Positions 43,734 through 52,749 of a stretch of 64,000 nt of DNA are shown here, piece after piece (position 1 is the stretch's first letter; every line of letters begins with the position of its first letter). Position numbers and translations under genes: made by a program. Source of the stretch: Phycisphaerales bacterium. Its GTDB lineage: Bacteria; Planctomycetota; Phycisphaerae; Sedimentisphaerales; Anaerobacaceae. The DNA lies in NCBI GenBank assembly GCA_020352515.1, contig CP070678.1, positions 4,170,942 through 4,234,941 on the forward strand, read 5' to 3'. Below the pieces are notes generated by a model. That model ran no database searches. It was not told where the DNA came from and was given only the letters and a program-made list of their open reading frames with translations.

Positions 43734-46298
43734 ATGGCAAAATCAGCACGCAGTAGAAAAGGCAACGATTCATCCCTCCTGAGGGTCGATGCTTCCGACC
43801 GGACGCAGGAGCAGACATTATTCCCCGTCGCCATCAACTTGACCGGCTGGCCAATGATTATCGGCTGGCTCGCAATGCTTATATTCACCTTTCACGCCTG
43901 CACACACATGGTCGCCGCCGGCGATACGTGGGTCGCGATGGCCTGCGGCCGCCACTTCACAAATCACGGCGTCGATACCGTTGAGCCCTTCAGCGCAAAC
44001 TCACACAGGCCCGGACCAACACCCGAGGAAATCGAAACCTGGCCCGGATGGGCCCGCAACATCGCCGACAAGGTCGGCATCGAAACCGTCAAAAAATGGC
44101 ACCCCACCGGCTGGATAAACCAGAACTGGCTCACACACGTCATCTTCTACACCCTCGTCCCAAAATCCTCCTACGCCGACGGACTCAATCTCACGTCCAA
44201 CGCCCTCGTGTACTGGAAATTCGCAATTTACATTATCACCGTAATCTGCGTCTTCTACACCGCTCGACTACTCGGCGTACACCCGGCTCTTGCCGCCGCC
44301 TTCGCGTGTTTCGCAATGTTCATCGGACGTTCCTTTCTCGATATCCGACCCGCAGGATTCTCCAACATGCTCGTTGCCGTCTTCCTGCTCGTCCTGGCCC
44401 TCGCAACCCACCGAAACGTCCTCTACCTCTGGCTCCTTGTCCCCCTCGCCGTATTCTGGTGCAACATCCATGGGGGATACATCTACGTCTTCATAGTGCT
44501 TGTGCCTTTCATCGGACTGCACCTGCTCCGGCGTCTCAGCCGCAAATGGATCGCAATACTCTACAACTTCACCGCCTGGCCCTTCTATTATTGGGCCGTA
44601 TCCAAAATCGACGTCTCGGCCGTCCCGCAGAAAGAGAGGCCCGGATTATACCTCCAGGCGCTCCTGCTGCTCCTCGGCCTCCTCGTATTGGACGTCGTGC
44701 TCGTCTTCTTCAAGAAAAGCCTCGTCTCGATCAAGTCCAAGGGCGTCTTTCATGCCATCTCCGCCTACATCGTTGCTTTCTTCGCCGTGCTCCTCTTTAA
44801 CCCCTTCCACCTCACCAATCTAACGCACACCTTCGTCATCAGCGTCAGCAAGCACGCCGAGAGATGGCGCGACATCCACGAGTGGCACCCGGCATTCGAA
44901 TGGACCAATCCCGTCGGCACCGCCGTACCATTCCTCGTCATGTACATAATCGCCTGGGTCGTGCTTGTCGCCTGGGTCGCTGTTCGCGTGGTTAGCGCGT
45001 CCTCCGAAAAGGCCTCGGCCGCCCAAAGGTCGAAGACCGGACGCGAATACGAAAGCCCCAAATTCGACCTGCCTCTCACCACTATCGCCGCTCTCACAAT
45101 CTACATGGCAATCCGATCCAGAAGGTTCATACCAATTGCCGGTATAGTCGCCTGCCCCGTCATCGCTATGTTCATAGACCAGATGGCTCGCGCGCTTGCC
45201 GCACATCTTGGCTACCTCAAAGACAGAAAATTCGTCGTGCCGCGAATGTCCCAGAACCTCCAGTGGTCCTTCGCCCTCGCCGGTGTCGCCGCCGTTCTGT
45301 TCTTTGGAACATGGTGGGGATTGAAGTTCAAGAGAATCTATCTCGACCCCTGGCCCTCGGACCCGAACCTCACTTCCGTCTTTATGAGAATGACCGCCTC
45401 CGACGCAAAGCCCTTCCACGCACTCAGGTTCATAAAGGACAACAAGCTCAAAGGCAAAATGTTCAACTACTGGACCGAGGGCGGCTTTATAGCCTGGGGC
45501 CAGGAGCCCGACCCAAACACCGGACACACCCCGCTGCAGCTCTTCATGGACGGAAGGGCACAGGCCGCTTACGACCGCCGAAACTTCGATATCTGGTCAA
45601 CAATCATGGCCGGAGGAGAAACTGTAAGAGCCGCAATGGCTAGACGTGCTGCCCTCACAACCGCCGACTACCGCGAAATCGGACAATTCATCGATCAAAG
45701 CCTTAAGGCCAGAGACGTCTGGATCGTCCTTATGCCCGCAAATCAGTTCCGCGAGCCCTTCGTAAGGGGCCTCGAACACAATGCAAGCTGGCCCATCGTG
45801 TTCTTCAACGGAAAGCAGAGAATCTTCGTCGACATAACAACCCCGCAGGGTAAGCAGCTCTTCGACGGAATATCCTCCGGAAAAACCCTATTCCCCGACG
45901 AATTCTCCAAAAACCTCACCATAGCCCACAATCTCCTCGTCTATCGCCGCTCCGACCAGCCCGCCTCTCTAATACTCGATTATGCCGTTCGTGCCTTCCG
46001 CGAAAACCCGTCACCCGTTCCGATGCTCATCATGCTCAACGCTTTCAAGTTTGCGGAGCTCAAGTCCCCCATAAACGATTTCTGCCGGCAGTACGTCGAC
46101 GACTTCATGAAGAACAGGCCCGTCTGGCTCAAAAAGAACGGCTACCGCCTCAGAATAGACGCCGTCCGAATGGCGGCCCAGCATCTCGAGTCAATCGCCC
46201 GCGCCGAAGGAAAAAGACAGCTCGCCGACTCTTATCTCGCCCAGCGCCAAATATGTTCGGCCGATCTGCTCAGAGCCGCGAGCAGTATGAGGTGGTAA
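43734..46298 (+). CDS. Large polytopic membrane protein, GT-C-like
   Basis: 854 residues from the ATG at 43734 (AGAAG eight bases upstream; a GTG nine bases earlier is possible). About 10-12 hydrophobic segments fill the first 500 residues. The first extracytoplasmic loop carries acidic and aromatic residues (AAGDTWVAMACGRHF, then WINQNWLTHVIFY), which is the layout of GT-C lipid-linked-sugar glycosyltransferases of the PMT/ArnT kind. The last ~350 residues are soluble and helical. Four bases separate it from the GT2 gene. I infer transfer of a lipid-linked sugar outside the membrane; acceptor unknown. Confidence 0.55.
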   Translation: MAKSARSRKGNDSSLLRVDASDRTQEQTLFPVAINLTGWPMIIGWLAMLIFTFHACTHMVAAGDTWVAMACGRHFTNHGVDTVEPFSANSHRPGPTPEEIETWPGWARNIADKVGIETVKKWHPTGWINQNWLTHVIFYTLVPKSSYADGLNLTSNALVYWKFAIYIITVICVFYTARLLGVHPALAAAFACFAMFIGRSFLDIRPAGFSNMLVAVFLLVLALATHRNVLYLWLLVPLAVFWCNIHGGYIYVFIVLVPFIGLHLLRRLSRKWIAILYNFTAWPFYYWAVSKIDVSAVPQKERPGLYLQALLLLLGLLVLDVVLVFFKKSLVSIKSKGVFHAISAYIVAFFAVLLFNPFHLTNLTHTFVISVSKHAERWRDIHEWHPAFEWTNPVGTAVPFLVMYIIAWVVLVAWVAVRVVSASSEKASAAQRSKTGREYESPKFDLPLTTIAALTIYMAIRSRRFIPIAGIVACPVIAMFIDQMARALAAHLGYLKDRKFVVPRMSQNLQWSFALAGVAAVLFFGTWWGLKFKRIYLDPWPSDPNLTSVFMRMTASDAKPFHALRFIKDNKLKGKMFNYWTEGGFIAWGQEPDPNTGHTPLQLFMDGRAQAAYDRRNFDIWSTIMAGGETVRAAMARRAALTTADYREIGQFIDQSLKARDVWIVLMPANQFREPFVRGLEHNASWPIVFFNGKQRIFVDITTPQGKQLFDGISSGKTLFPDEFSKNLTIAHNLLVYRRSDQPASLILDYAVRAFRENPSPVPMLIMLNAFKFAELKSPINDFCRQYVDDFMKNRPVWLKKNGYRLRIDAVRMAAQHLESIARAEGKRQLADSYLAQRQICSADLLRAASSMRW

Positions 46299-46301
46299 TC
46301 C

Positions 46302-47102
46302 GTGTCAGAAGACCAGTCACCGCCAAATTCCGTTCTTGAAAACCCGCGGTCGGAACTCTCGCTGACCGTATTCTTCCCCTGTTACAACGAGCAAGAAAAT
46401 GTCGCCCGAACCGTCTCCGCCGCGCTGGCCGTCCTCGAAAACCTCAATGCCGATTTCGAGCTCATTATCGTGGACGACGGAAGCTCCGACGAAACCGGCC
46501 CCATCGCCGACCAAATCGCCGCCAAAAATCCCCGCATAAAGGTAATACACCACGAAACCAACCTCGGCTATGGTGCCGCTCTCCAATCCGGCTTCAGGGC
46601 CGCCGCCAAAACCCTCGTCTTCTACACCGACGGCGACGGACAGTTCGATATCGCCGAAATGCCCCCCCTGCTGCCTCTCATGGAACACGCAGATATCGTC
46701 AGCTGCTACAGACTCAACCGCCGCGACAATCTAATCAGAAAAATTAACGGATGGTGCTGGACCAAACTCGTATGCATCCTCTTCCGGTTGAAGCTCCGAG
46801 ATATCGACTGTGCATTTAAGCTTTACAAAACACGAATCTTTGATAACATCGAAATGGTAAGTGCCGGAGCACTGATCGACGCCGAAATCCTGGCGCGAGC
46901 CGCTCGCAAGGGCTATACCATTACCCAGGCGGGCGTGCATCATTACCCCAGGACAGCCGGAAAACAGTCGGGCGCCGGTATTCGCGTAATACTCAGAGCG
47001 TTCAGGGAGCTCTTAATACTGCGAAAGAATATAGTCAACGAAAACGCACATTTGTCGGAAAATCGAAAAAAACCGGATAACAACACCGGATATGAGAAAT
47101 AA
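46302..47102 (+). CDS. GT2-family glycosyltransferase, DPM1-like
   Basis: 266 residues, start GTG at 46302 directly after the upstream stop. Classic GT-A features: FFPCYNEQENV, IIVDDGSSDETG with the nucleotide-binding aspartate, NLGYGAALQSGF, TDGDGQFD (metal-binding DxD-like) and a late acceptor-side segment. It resembles polyprenyl-phosphate mannose/glucose synthases, which make the lipid-linked sugar donor used by GT-C enzymes such as the probable one upstream. No transmembrane segment is seen. It overlaps the next gene by 11 bases. Confidence 0.88.
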   Translation: MSEDQSPPNSVLENPRSELSLTVFFPCYNEQENVARTVSAALAVLENLNADFELIIVDDGSSDETGPIADQIAAKNPRIKVIHHETNLGYGAALQSGFRAAAKTLVFYTDGDGQFDIAEMPPLLPLMEHADIVSCYRLNRRDNLIRKINGWCWTKLVCILFRLKLRDIDCAFKLYKTRIFDNIEMVSAGALIDAEILARAARKGYTITQAGVHHYPRTAGKQSGAGIRVILRAFRELLILRKNIVNENAHLSENRKKPDNNTGYEK

Positions 47103-49026
47103 AAGAAGTAATCTCTTTATCTACGGCTCACTCAGGGACCGCCTCATCTTCCAGTCAGTCTGCGGACTCAGCTTCTCCAGAAGAGCATCCAAAATCGACC
47201 AGAAAACCCTCTTCGCTGAGCCCGCCTTCCTCTCCGGACACAGAAGGGTAAGCCCCGACAACGTCTATTTCTACGCCGTCGCCGCGCCGCCCTCCAGAAT
47301 CGAAGGACTAATAATACACGACGTACCCCCCGGAGCAATGGCCGAAATAGACAGGTACGAAGGAAAACGATACCAGAGGGAAACCGTCCGCGTCAACACC
47401 GCCCACGGAGCCGTCCAGGCCCAGGCATATCTCGTAAGCCATGAGTCAATGAAAATACACTTCGGCGACAGGTTCCACGTTAACCTCATTCACGAGCTCT
47501 GGCTCAGAAAACGAATCGAGAGATTCATAAAAAGACGCACCCGGCCCGGAGAAAGAACCGCCGACGCCGAATGGGAGAGAAGGGCCGAACGAGAGCTCCT
47601 CGCAACCACCGAGAGGGACCTCGTCATCAGCCATTATCACACCGACGCCGTCAGCGACTACTACCTCGAACACGAGCTCGACCGCCCAAGACCAACAATA
47701 AAGAATCTCTTTGAAGACCAAAACGCTCGACCGTTCATCAGAAACTACCTCGCACTCGTCATCAGGCAGGTCCTCCTAAACCAGCTCGACGAGAGAATCC
47801 AGTCCAAATACCGATTCGAACTCGAGCACATAAGAACCTCCGAGAGATACTTCAAGAGAACCATCAGCCTTCTCGTTGGTCTGCAAATCATAAATACCAG
47901 CGCCGAGGCCGTCGATCTCATCATCAACGAGTGTCTCCAGGCAATGCCCCCCCAAAAACACGACCTGTTCGAATACGTCAAGTACGCCGTCGCCGCCGCA
48001 AGAAGCCTCTTCGACGCCCGCGTCGTAAGCTCCAGGCTCGACCACATCCGCGCCAACCTCCAGCCCGGACTCGTCCCCCTCGGCGTCGAGCTCGAGCTAA
48101 GCAACCTCGGCCCCGCCGCCGTCGAGCCACAGAAGAGCATCCAAAAGGCATTCGACTCCGTCTACGACGGCTTCAAGTACTTCCACGACTTCCACCTCAA
48201 CATCTTGTCATGGAAGCTCGGCGCATACATCGACGACCACAGCGGCGAGACCGACAAGGCCCGCTGCTCCGGCTTCCTCGAGCTCGCCCCCGGCCGCCTC
48301 AACATAGCCGGCGAGCTCTCGCGACCCGCAACCGCAGACACCTGGCTCGTAAACCAGCTCATACGCGAAATCGTAGACTTCTACGACGTCCGCCCACACA
48401 GCCTCCACATCTCATTCCAGCTTCGAAAAAGGCAAATCGGCCGCCAGAACATCCTGCCCCTGCCATTCGTAAAGTGCCTCCTCGTGCTCGGCGGAGGCCC
48501 CGCCACAAACCATACCGGCCAAATGTGGATATCCAGAATGGGACACGACGAAATCACACAGTACGGCGCAGGAGAAGAGCTCGTTTTCGCCAGAACCAGC
48601 AAAAGAAAATGGTACCTCAGCGCCGGCGAAATCGTCGAAAAAACCCCCGTCCAGGCAACCGCCTACGTCCAGCAGTACAAGTTCATCCGCCTCGCCCGAA
48701 GAACCGGCTACGAGCCCCTCATCCTCTGCCTCAAGGGCCTGCAGTTGGCCTGCAATCCCGTTGACTACCTCACCGCAGAGCAGCTCAAAAACTCTCCGGC
48801 CCTCCGCAACGACTACGAAAAGCTAAAGAAGTGGGCCGCCGCGCCAACCGAAATACCCGCCGAGACAATCGAATCCTTCATCCAGACCGTACGCGCCGGA
48901 TTGATGAGCGAGGGACACCGGCGGCCCGTGCACAAGCTACACTACATAGACTGGGCCATCGCCGCCGCAGAAACACAGCTCAAAACCTTCAACAAACAGC
49001 TCCGAAAACCAATCCCCACGCCCTGA
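47092..49026 (+). CDS. Gamma-glutamylcyclotransferase / amidoligase-like fusion
   Basis: 644 residues. The first ~135 are an AIG2/GGCT-fold domain: substrate loop YGSLR (11-15) and a catalytic glutamate in DRYEGKRYQR (E90). A helical linker follows (about 140-320). From ~325 to ~530 the sequence resembles the glutamine-synthetase-fold amidoligase family: GVELELSN (331-338), LELAPGRLNIAGELSRPATA (398-415, given as a pattern) and HSLHISFQ (436-443). Known family biology links such amidoligases with GGCT partners; here both are in one chain. It shares 11 bases with the GT2 gene. Predicted to form and release amide or isopeptide bonds; substrate unknown. Confidence 0.65.
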   Translation: MRNKRSNLFIYGSLRDRLIFQSVCGLSFSRRASKIDQKTLFAEPAFLSGHRRVSPDNVYFYAVAAPPSRIEGLIIHDVPPGAMAEIDRYEGKRYQRETVRVNTAHGAVQAQAYLVSHESMKIHFGDRFHVNLIHELWLRKRIERFIKRRTRPGERTADAEWERRAERELLATTERDLVISHYHTDAVSDYYLEHELDRPRPTIKNLFEDQNARPFIRNYLALVIRQVLLNQLDERIQSKYRFELEHIRTSERYFKRTISLLVGLQIINTSAEAVDLIINECLQAMPPQKHDLFEYVKYAVAAARSLFDARVVSSRLDHIRANLQPGLVPLGVELELSNLGPAAVEPQKSIQKAFDSVYDGFKYFHDFHLNILSWKLGAYIDDHSGETDKARCSGFLELAPGRLNIAGELSRPATADTWLVNQLIREIVDFYDVRPHSLHISFQLRKRQIGRQNILPLPFVKCLLVLGGGPATNHTGQMWISRMGHDEITQYGAGEELVFARTSKRKWYLSAGEIVEKTPVQATAYVQQYKFIRLARRTGYEPLILCLKGLQLACNPVDYLTAEQLKNSPALRNDYEKLKKWAAAPTEIPAETIESFIQTVRAGLMSEGHRRPVHKLHYIDWAIAAAETQLKTFNKQLRKPIPTP

Positions 49027-49640
49027 CCGCCACCAAAAGATCCGCCCGGCCCGCCCGCCGCACAACTGCTTGCCAGACTACCCGCCGGCCAACCTCCTCC
49101 GGAAGAGCTTGGCAAGATTGACTGCCTCTCCCCGAAAAATCCGCCGCCTTATCAGCAGTCGGCCCCTTCGCAAAGGCGCAAGCCCATTGCCCCTAACTTC
49201 TTACTGTTACCTTCTCCATTCCCGCTCGCAGGCCCACACTTTTTACCTTCCGGCCCTCAAGGCCCGCTGACCTCCACCCTCTCCCTGCTCAACCAGTGCC
49301 CCCCCACCTGCTGCGCCGTCCCTAAACAAGCCCCGAATTCCCTACTCAAGACCGCTTCCGGACGAAAGAATCGAAAAGAAATTGGTTTCCTTAAGTCCTT
49401 GTAAATGAAGCACTTATGGAACGGCATGTGAGAATGCTTTAGAAAAATCAAAATTTTCTTCCCGTGTTTTTCCCGGGTTCCCGCAACTACATGTAGAATC
49501 GTTGTGTTTCGCAAGAGCCGGCGGCAACAATATGCCGGCAAAATATCAGTGCCACGGGGCCGGCCCCATCAAACTAAGAGCGGCCGTATGATTGACAAAT
49601 ATGCGCACAAGCGCGCACACGGAGAAAGGAATCCTCAACT
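49027..49640. other. Gene-less stretch of about 610 bases
   Basis: No gene is supported. It contains the second copy of the 27-bp dyad (49392-49418). A TTGACA near 49592 has no acceptable -10 at 16-18 bases. This stretch marks the left edge of a region whose genes are visibly less GC-rich. Confidence 0.45.
49392..49418 (+). repeat. 27-bp dyad element, copy 2
   Basis: Arms TAAGTCCTTGT and AAGCACTTATG around AAATG; it matches the minus-strand copy at 5796-5822 at 23 of 27 positions, all four differences lying in the left arm or centre. The dyad is less perfect than in copy 1. Confidence 0.6.
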
Positions 49641-50660
49641 ATGAAGGCCCCAAGCAAAAGAGTGCTCCGATTCTTGCCTCTACTGCTGCTGATACCAGTG
49701 CTCTTGATAGGCTGGCAACTGCTAACCAAACCGGGTGCCGAGAGCGATACCTCCCAGGTTGGACCGGCCGGCGCAAAAACAGGCAATACCAATCAAGATG
49801 ATCCTTCCTCACACGCCCCCAACCCCACTACATCCGACATCAAAACCGCGAGTTCATCTGAGCCGGTTCGTAACGTAAGCCCCACGTTGGGATTGGCCGA
49901 GTTGACCAAGCTTTTCGAGCAGGATGTTATTGAGGATGCGCGGCGCCAGGCAAATATAGCCGCCAAACGCCTGCGGTGGCTGGATATGAAGAAAGCAGGC
50001 ACTACGAAGTGGGGTTCGGATAAATGGATGAAAGAGCCCGATTACTATAAACAGTTGCAGACTCCCCAGTTGGCCCAAGAGTGTTTCTCAAGGGCTATTT
50101 TTGGCTTTGCAATGACCGTTTATGATGACCCCATGTTGGGCTATTCCAGCTTGGAGATATTCCACAATGGATTTGCCGAGCTGTTCAAACGCGAAGATAT
50201 GTGGAAAGGCATTCTACACGTCTACGACTATCTATCACTGAAACTCAATCCCAACAGTGACTTGCGAACAATAGTCACGGTATCTAATCATTTTGATGCA
50301 TTCGCGAGAATGTACCGAATTCCCGCATTCAAAGAGCAGGTAAAAGGCAGAGAACTAATATTCCTGGCGGCTAATTTGCAGGTTCTCAAGAGATACAGGC
50401 AGTATTTGGAGGACTATGATCCCGTAGCATTGGGAACCAAGGGCTCTCCCGGCTTCTTTGGTGAGCCCTGTAGTGTCGCCCGGGTCGCGCTGATGCTCGC
50501 AAAACAGGTGGCCCCGCAGAAATATGCCGCTATTGAGCCTGAACTTAAAAGTGTCCGATGGACGAAAGAGCAAAAAGTGGAAGACTTAAAAAGCTTCATC
50601 AACCTCGTTATCGAAGGCCTTGACGGCATCGTAAGTAATCAATCAGAGCGCCTCGAATGA
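49641..50660 (+). CDS. Secreted or anchored protein of unknown function
   Basis: 339 residues. AAGGA nine bases before the ATG. A signal or anchor segment (FLPLLLLIPVLLIGWQLL) precedes a disordered Ser/Thr/Asn/Pro-rich linker to about residue 80. The rest is helical with no named motif (ELTKLFEQDVIEDARRQANIAAKRLRWLDMKK near 90-120). Codon use and base composition are less GC-rich than in the flanking genes, which together with the lack of any recognised family suggests transfer. Confidence 0.55.
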   Translation: MKAPSKRVLRFLPLLLLIPVLLIGWQLLTKPGAESDTSQVGPAGAKTGNTNQDDPSSHAPNPTTSDIKTASSSEPVRNVSPTLGLAELTKLFEQDVIEDARRQANIAAKRLRWLDMKKAGTTKWGSDKWMKEPDYYKQLQTPQLAQECFSRAIFGFAMTVYDDPMLGYSSLEIFHNGFAELFKREDMWKGILHVYDYLSLKLNPNSDLRTIVTVSNHFDAFARMYRIPAFKEQVKGRELIFLAANLQVLKRYRQYLEDYDPVALGTKGSPGFFGEPCSVARVALMLAKQVAPQKYAAIEPELKSVRWTKEQKVEDLKSFINLVIEGLDGIVSNQSERLE

Positions 50661-50724
50661 TATGGACGGCAAATGACGTGTTAGAGCGAATCAAGAAGGA
50701 CAATATTGCTGAAAGGTTGAAAGT

Positions 50725-51255
50725 ATGGAGACAATAAAGATGATCGACAAGAAGTGGATGATTGCTGTAGCTGCGGCTGTTTTAATGTGTATTGCAGGTT
50801 TAAGCGTACTCACTGCTGAAGAACAGGACTGGGATGTAAATATCCTAAAAACCGGCTGTTGTGACAAGGAGGTTGCGGCGTGGACACTGCTTTCAGGAGA
50901 CTACGATCAGAGTGCGGAAGCCCAGGACGCCGCCTGGGAGACTTTCAAAGCTACCCATGAGGGTTTGGAAGATAGCGACAGAACAGGAAATCGAACTTAC
51001 AGCTACAACTGCCACGGTTATACTTTCGGCCCCGGCAACGTGAAGATTGGCACATTTGGCCAATTCCTTGGCGACACAAGCGGCTGCTGGGCGGTATGTC
51101 CGTGTGGGACGGTTAGGGCGGATGTTGGCCCCCCCAGTCACAGTTGTAAGGTCGCGGATAATGAGGGCAAATGCGGCTCGCAATTCCTCTGCAAAAACAA
51201 TCAGTACGTGTACGAGGATGTGCCGATATATCAGGTCTATGACAAGCTCCCTTAA
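50725..51255 (+). CDS. Secreted Cys-rich protein, possible papain-like peptidase
   Basis: 176 residues, signal peptide (KWMIAVAAAVLMCIAGLSVLTA), mature part with 11-13 Cys. The segment YSYNCHGYTFGPG followed by SHSCKV is like the Cys...His pair of circularly permuted NlpC/P60-type peptidases, where the NCHG cysteine is the nucleophile. This is motif likeness only; the usual glycine-rich spacing is shortened, so activity is doubtful. Many Cys may form disulfides instead. Its ATG is preceded by AAAGG. Base composition is low in GC like its neighbours. Confidence 0.5.
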   Translation: METIKMIDKKWMIAVAAAVLMCIAGLSVLTAEEQDWDVNILKTGCCDKEVAAWTLLSGDYDQSAEAQDAAWETFKATHEGLEDSDRTGNRTYSYNCHGYTFGPGNVKIGTFGQFLGDTSGCWAVCPCGTVRADVGPPSHSCKVADNEGKCGSQFLCKNNQYVYEDVPIYQVYDKLP

Positions 51256-51474
51256 ATAGCCCGATATGACAGGCCCCTGGTTCCTCCGACCAGTGCTTTA
51301 ATCTTCATTCTTAGTCCTTTTCCGAGAGAGCTGTTACTCAGCGGGCAGGGGAAGCCCGAGCGCGCGCCCTCCAGCCGCCCATCGCCCGACCGCCCACAGC
51401 CCAACTTCCCGTTTCGACCGGAAAAGTGAATGCTTTGACTGGGACGACCGATATCTCTGTGGTGTAATATCTCT

Positions 51475-51615
51475 ATGATTCGCAGGACGGTAAACAAACG
51501 GCGTTTGGACGACCGTTGCCAGCTCGAGGAGAACCTTCGCTATTGGCTCAGTCGGCCGACTGAAGAACGCCTGGCCGCGGTCGATGCACTCAGGCGTCAG
51601 GTCCATGGACATTAA
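51475..51615 (+). CDS. 46-residue antitoxin-like protein of a nucleotidyltransferase pair
   Basis: A short gene. It reads LRYWLSRPTEERLAAVDALRRQ, a pattern I recall from small proteins next to MNT-type nucleotidyltransferases in many bacteria; its stop overlaps the following nucleotidyltransferase start by 11 bases. No good ribosome-binding site is visible. Pairing and direction match a two-gene toxin-antitoxin-like module, but the partner is broken. Confidence 0.5.
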   Translation: MIRRTVNKRRLDDRCQLEENLRYWLSRPTEERLAAVDALRRQVHGH

Positions 51616-51829
51616 AACCGACTTCAAAAAACTGCTCGAGTTATTCAACACCCACAGCGTTGAATACCTTATCGTCGGCGGCTACGCACTCGCATTCCAC
51701 GGCGCGCCGCGCTTCACAGGCCATTCGACCTCCGCTGCACACCAACCACAAAACCGCACACTATCAAGTCTCTCACAATCTCAGCGCCAGGTTCACTATA
51801 CCACTCTATCGGTCTCTCTCAGTCTGTAA
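51605..51829 (+). pseudogene. Truncated MNT-type nucleotidyltransferase
   Basis: It begins MDIKTDFKKLLELFNTHSVEYLIVGGYALAFHGAPRF (residues 1-37 in part), which is the N-terminus and GG motif of nucleotidyltransferases of the MNT/DUF6036-like type. Just where the catalytic DxD should follow, the sequence turns into an unrelated Ser/Gln-rich tail and stops after 74 residues. A deletion or recombination has removed the rest; the missing DxD makes it inactive. Confidence 0.65.
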
Positions 51830-51893
51830 TACTCAATCGTCGCTTCGCTACCACAGCGAGCAAACAGAAAGCCTCTTGGACACTGGACAAAGC
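51616..51893. other. Decayed sequence after the broken nucleotidyltransferase
   Basis: From 51722 on I cannot match any continuation of the nucleotidyltransferase in any frame. No other gene or repeat is visible. Confidence 0.35.
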
Positions 51894-52493
51894 TCACTTC
51901 TTCCTCGCCCAGAAACTACCCCAGTTCTCTTTGACGGTCAATAACTCCGGCTCTTTTTCAAAACCGTACTTTTCTATTCTCTGAAGGTATTCTTCTTTTT
52001 TTGAGAAAGTCTCGACCTGTCCCGTATTACAGGCAAAGATGAACCAAGAAGGCCGACAGGGCTCGGCCCGGCAAGAATCGTCACACTGCCCTAGAACAAG
52101 AAACCCTTCCTTGTAATATCTCCTTATTCTCGAAATATCTTTGCTGGCCACTCCGGCCTCTGCCGAGAAACTGGCAAGATATGCATTATCAATACTATCA
52201 ATCATGCGTAATTCATAAGGATATTCCAGAGGCATTCTATACCAGTCGTAAGCTCCTTGGTAATTCCAATAATCCTTGGCGGCGTTCCTCTCGACAACGA
52301 GAACGACCGCCCAAAAGAGAATGAATAGAAAAGCTGCCAATATCGGAACATCCAGAATCTTGAGAAAGAACCCGACAACAGATGATTCTCTCAAGCGCGG
52401 GCAAAACAAAGGAACAACCAAAAAGCTCAAGAGCACCCCGCCGATCAGGCAAATAGGGATCAAGACCACAATTACAAGCCCTAAGATAAGCAT
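51894..52493 (-). CDS. Two-TM membrane protein, unknown function
   Basis: 199 residues; AAAGGA eight bases before the ATG. Two hydrophobic segments (near residues 1-30 and 47-67), then a soluble part of about 130 residues with aromatic and charged residues (DYWNYQGAYDWYRMPLEYPYEL, given in part) and four cysteines (CDDSCRAEPC). No family recognised. It is the only minus-strand gene in the low-GC patch. Confidence 0.55.
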   Translation of the reverse strand: MLILGLVIVVLIPICLIGGVLLSFLVVPLFCPRLRESSVVGFFLKILDVPILAAFLFILFWAVVLVVERNAAKDYWNYQGAYDWYRMPLEYPYELRMIDSIDNAYLASFSAEAGVASKDISRIRRYYKEGFLVLGQCDDSCRAEPCRPSWFIFACNTGQVETFSKKEEYLQRIEKYGFEKEPELLTVKENWGSFWARKK

Positions 52494-52635
52494 TACTCAA
52501 TCCTTTGCCCAAACTCAACTTGACTTGCTTGCCATAAATGTAATTGCTCCAACAGGGGAAAAGTTGCAAAAAATCCGGCTGTCTGGTTGCAAAAAGACGG
52601 ATAAACATATTAGAATCTGTAGGATTGGAGAATCA

Positions 52636-52749
52636 ATGGACAATAAACCAACAACTCAGCCCCGCCAAGATGCCGCCAGTCTTGAGCTTTCATTGGTCCT
52701 TGTACTGGTAGCAATTGAAGGAAATGTCATATGGCCAAAGAATCAATAG
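52636..52749 (+). CDS. Small protein of 37 residues
   Basis: GGAG five bases before the ATG. Polar N-terminus (MDNKPTTQPRQDAASLE), then a hydrophobic stretch (LSLVLVLVAIEGNVIW). It overlaps the start of the next gene by 19 bases, which suggests translational coupling. Function unknown. Confidence 0.45.
   Translation: MDNKPTTQPRQDAASLELSLVLVLVAIEGNVIWPKNQ

Noticed and set aside
43447..43773. Minus-strand frame with a hydrophobic N-terminus between the anti-sigma and GT-C-like genes
   Set aside because: It overlaps the start of the downstream operon, its AGGAGG box is one base from the ATG, and it would lie antisense to a good plus-strand promoter. No family likeness.
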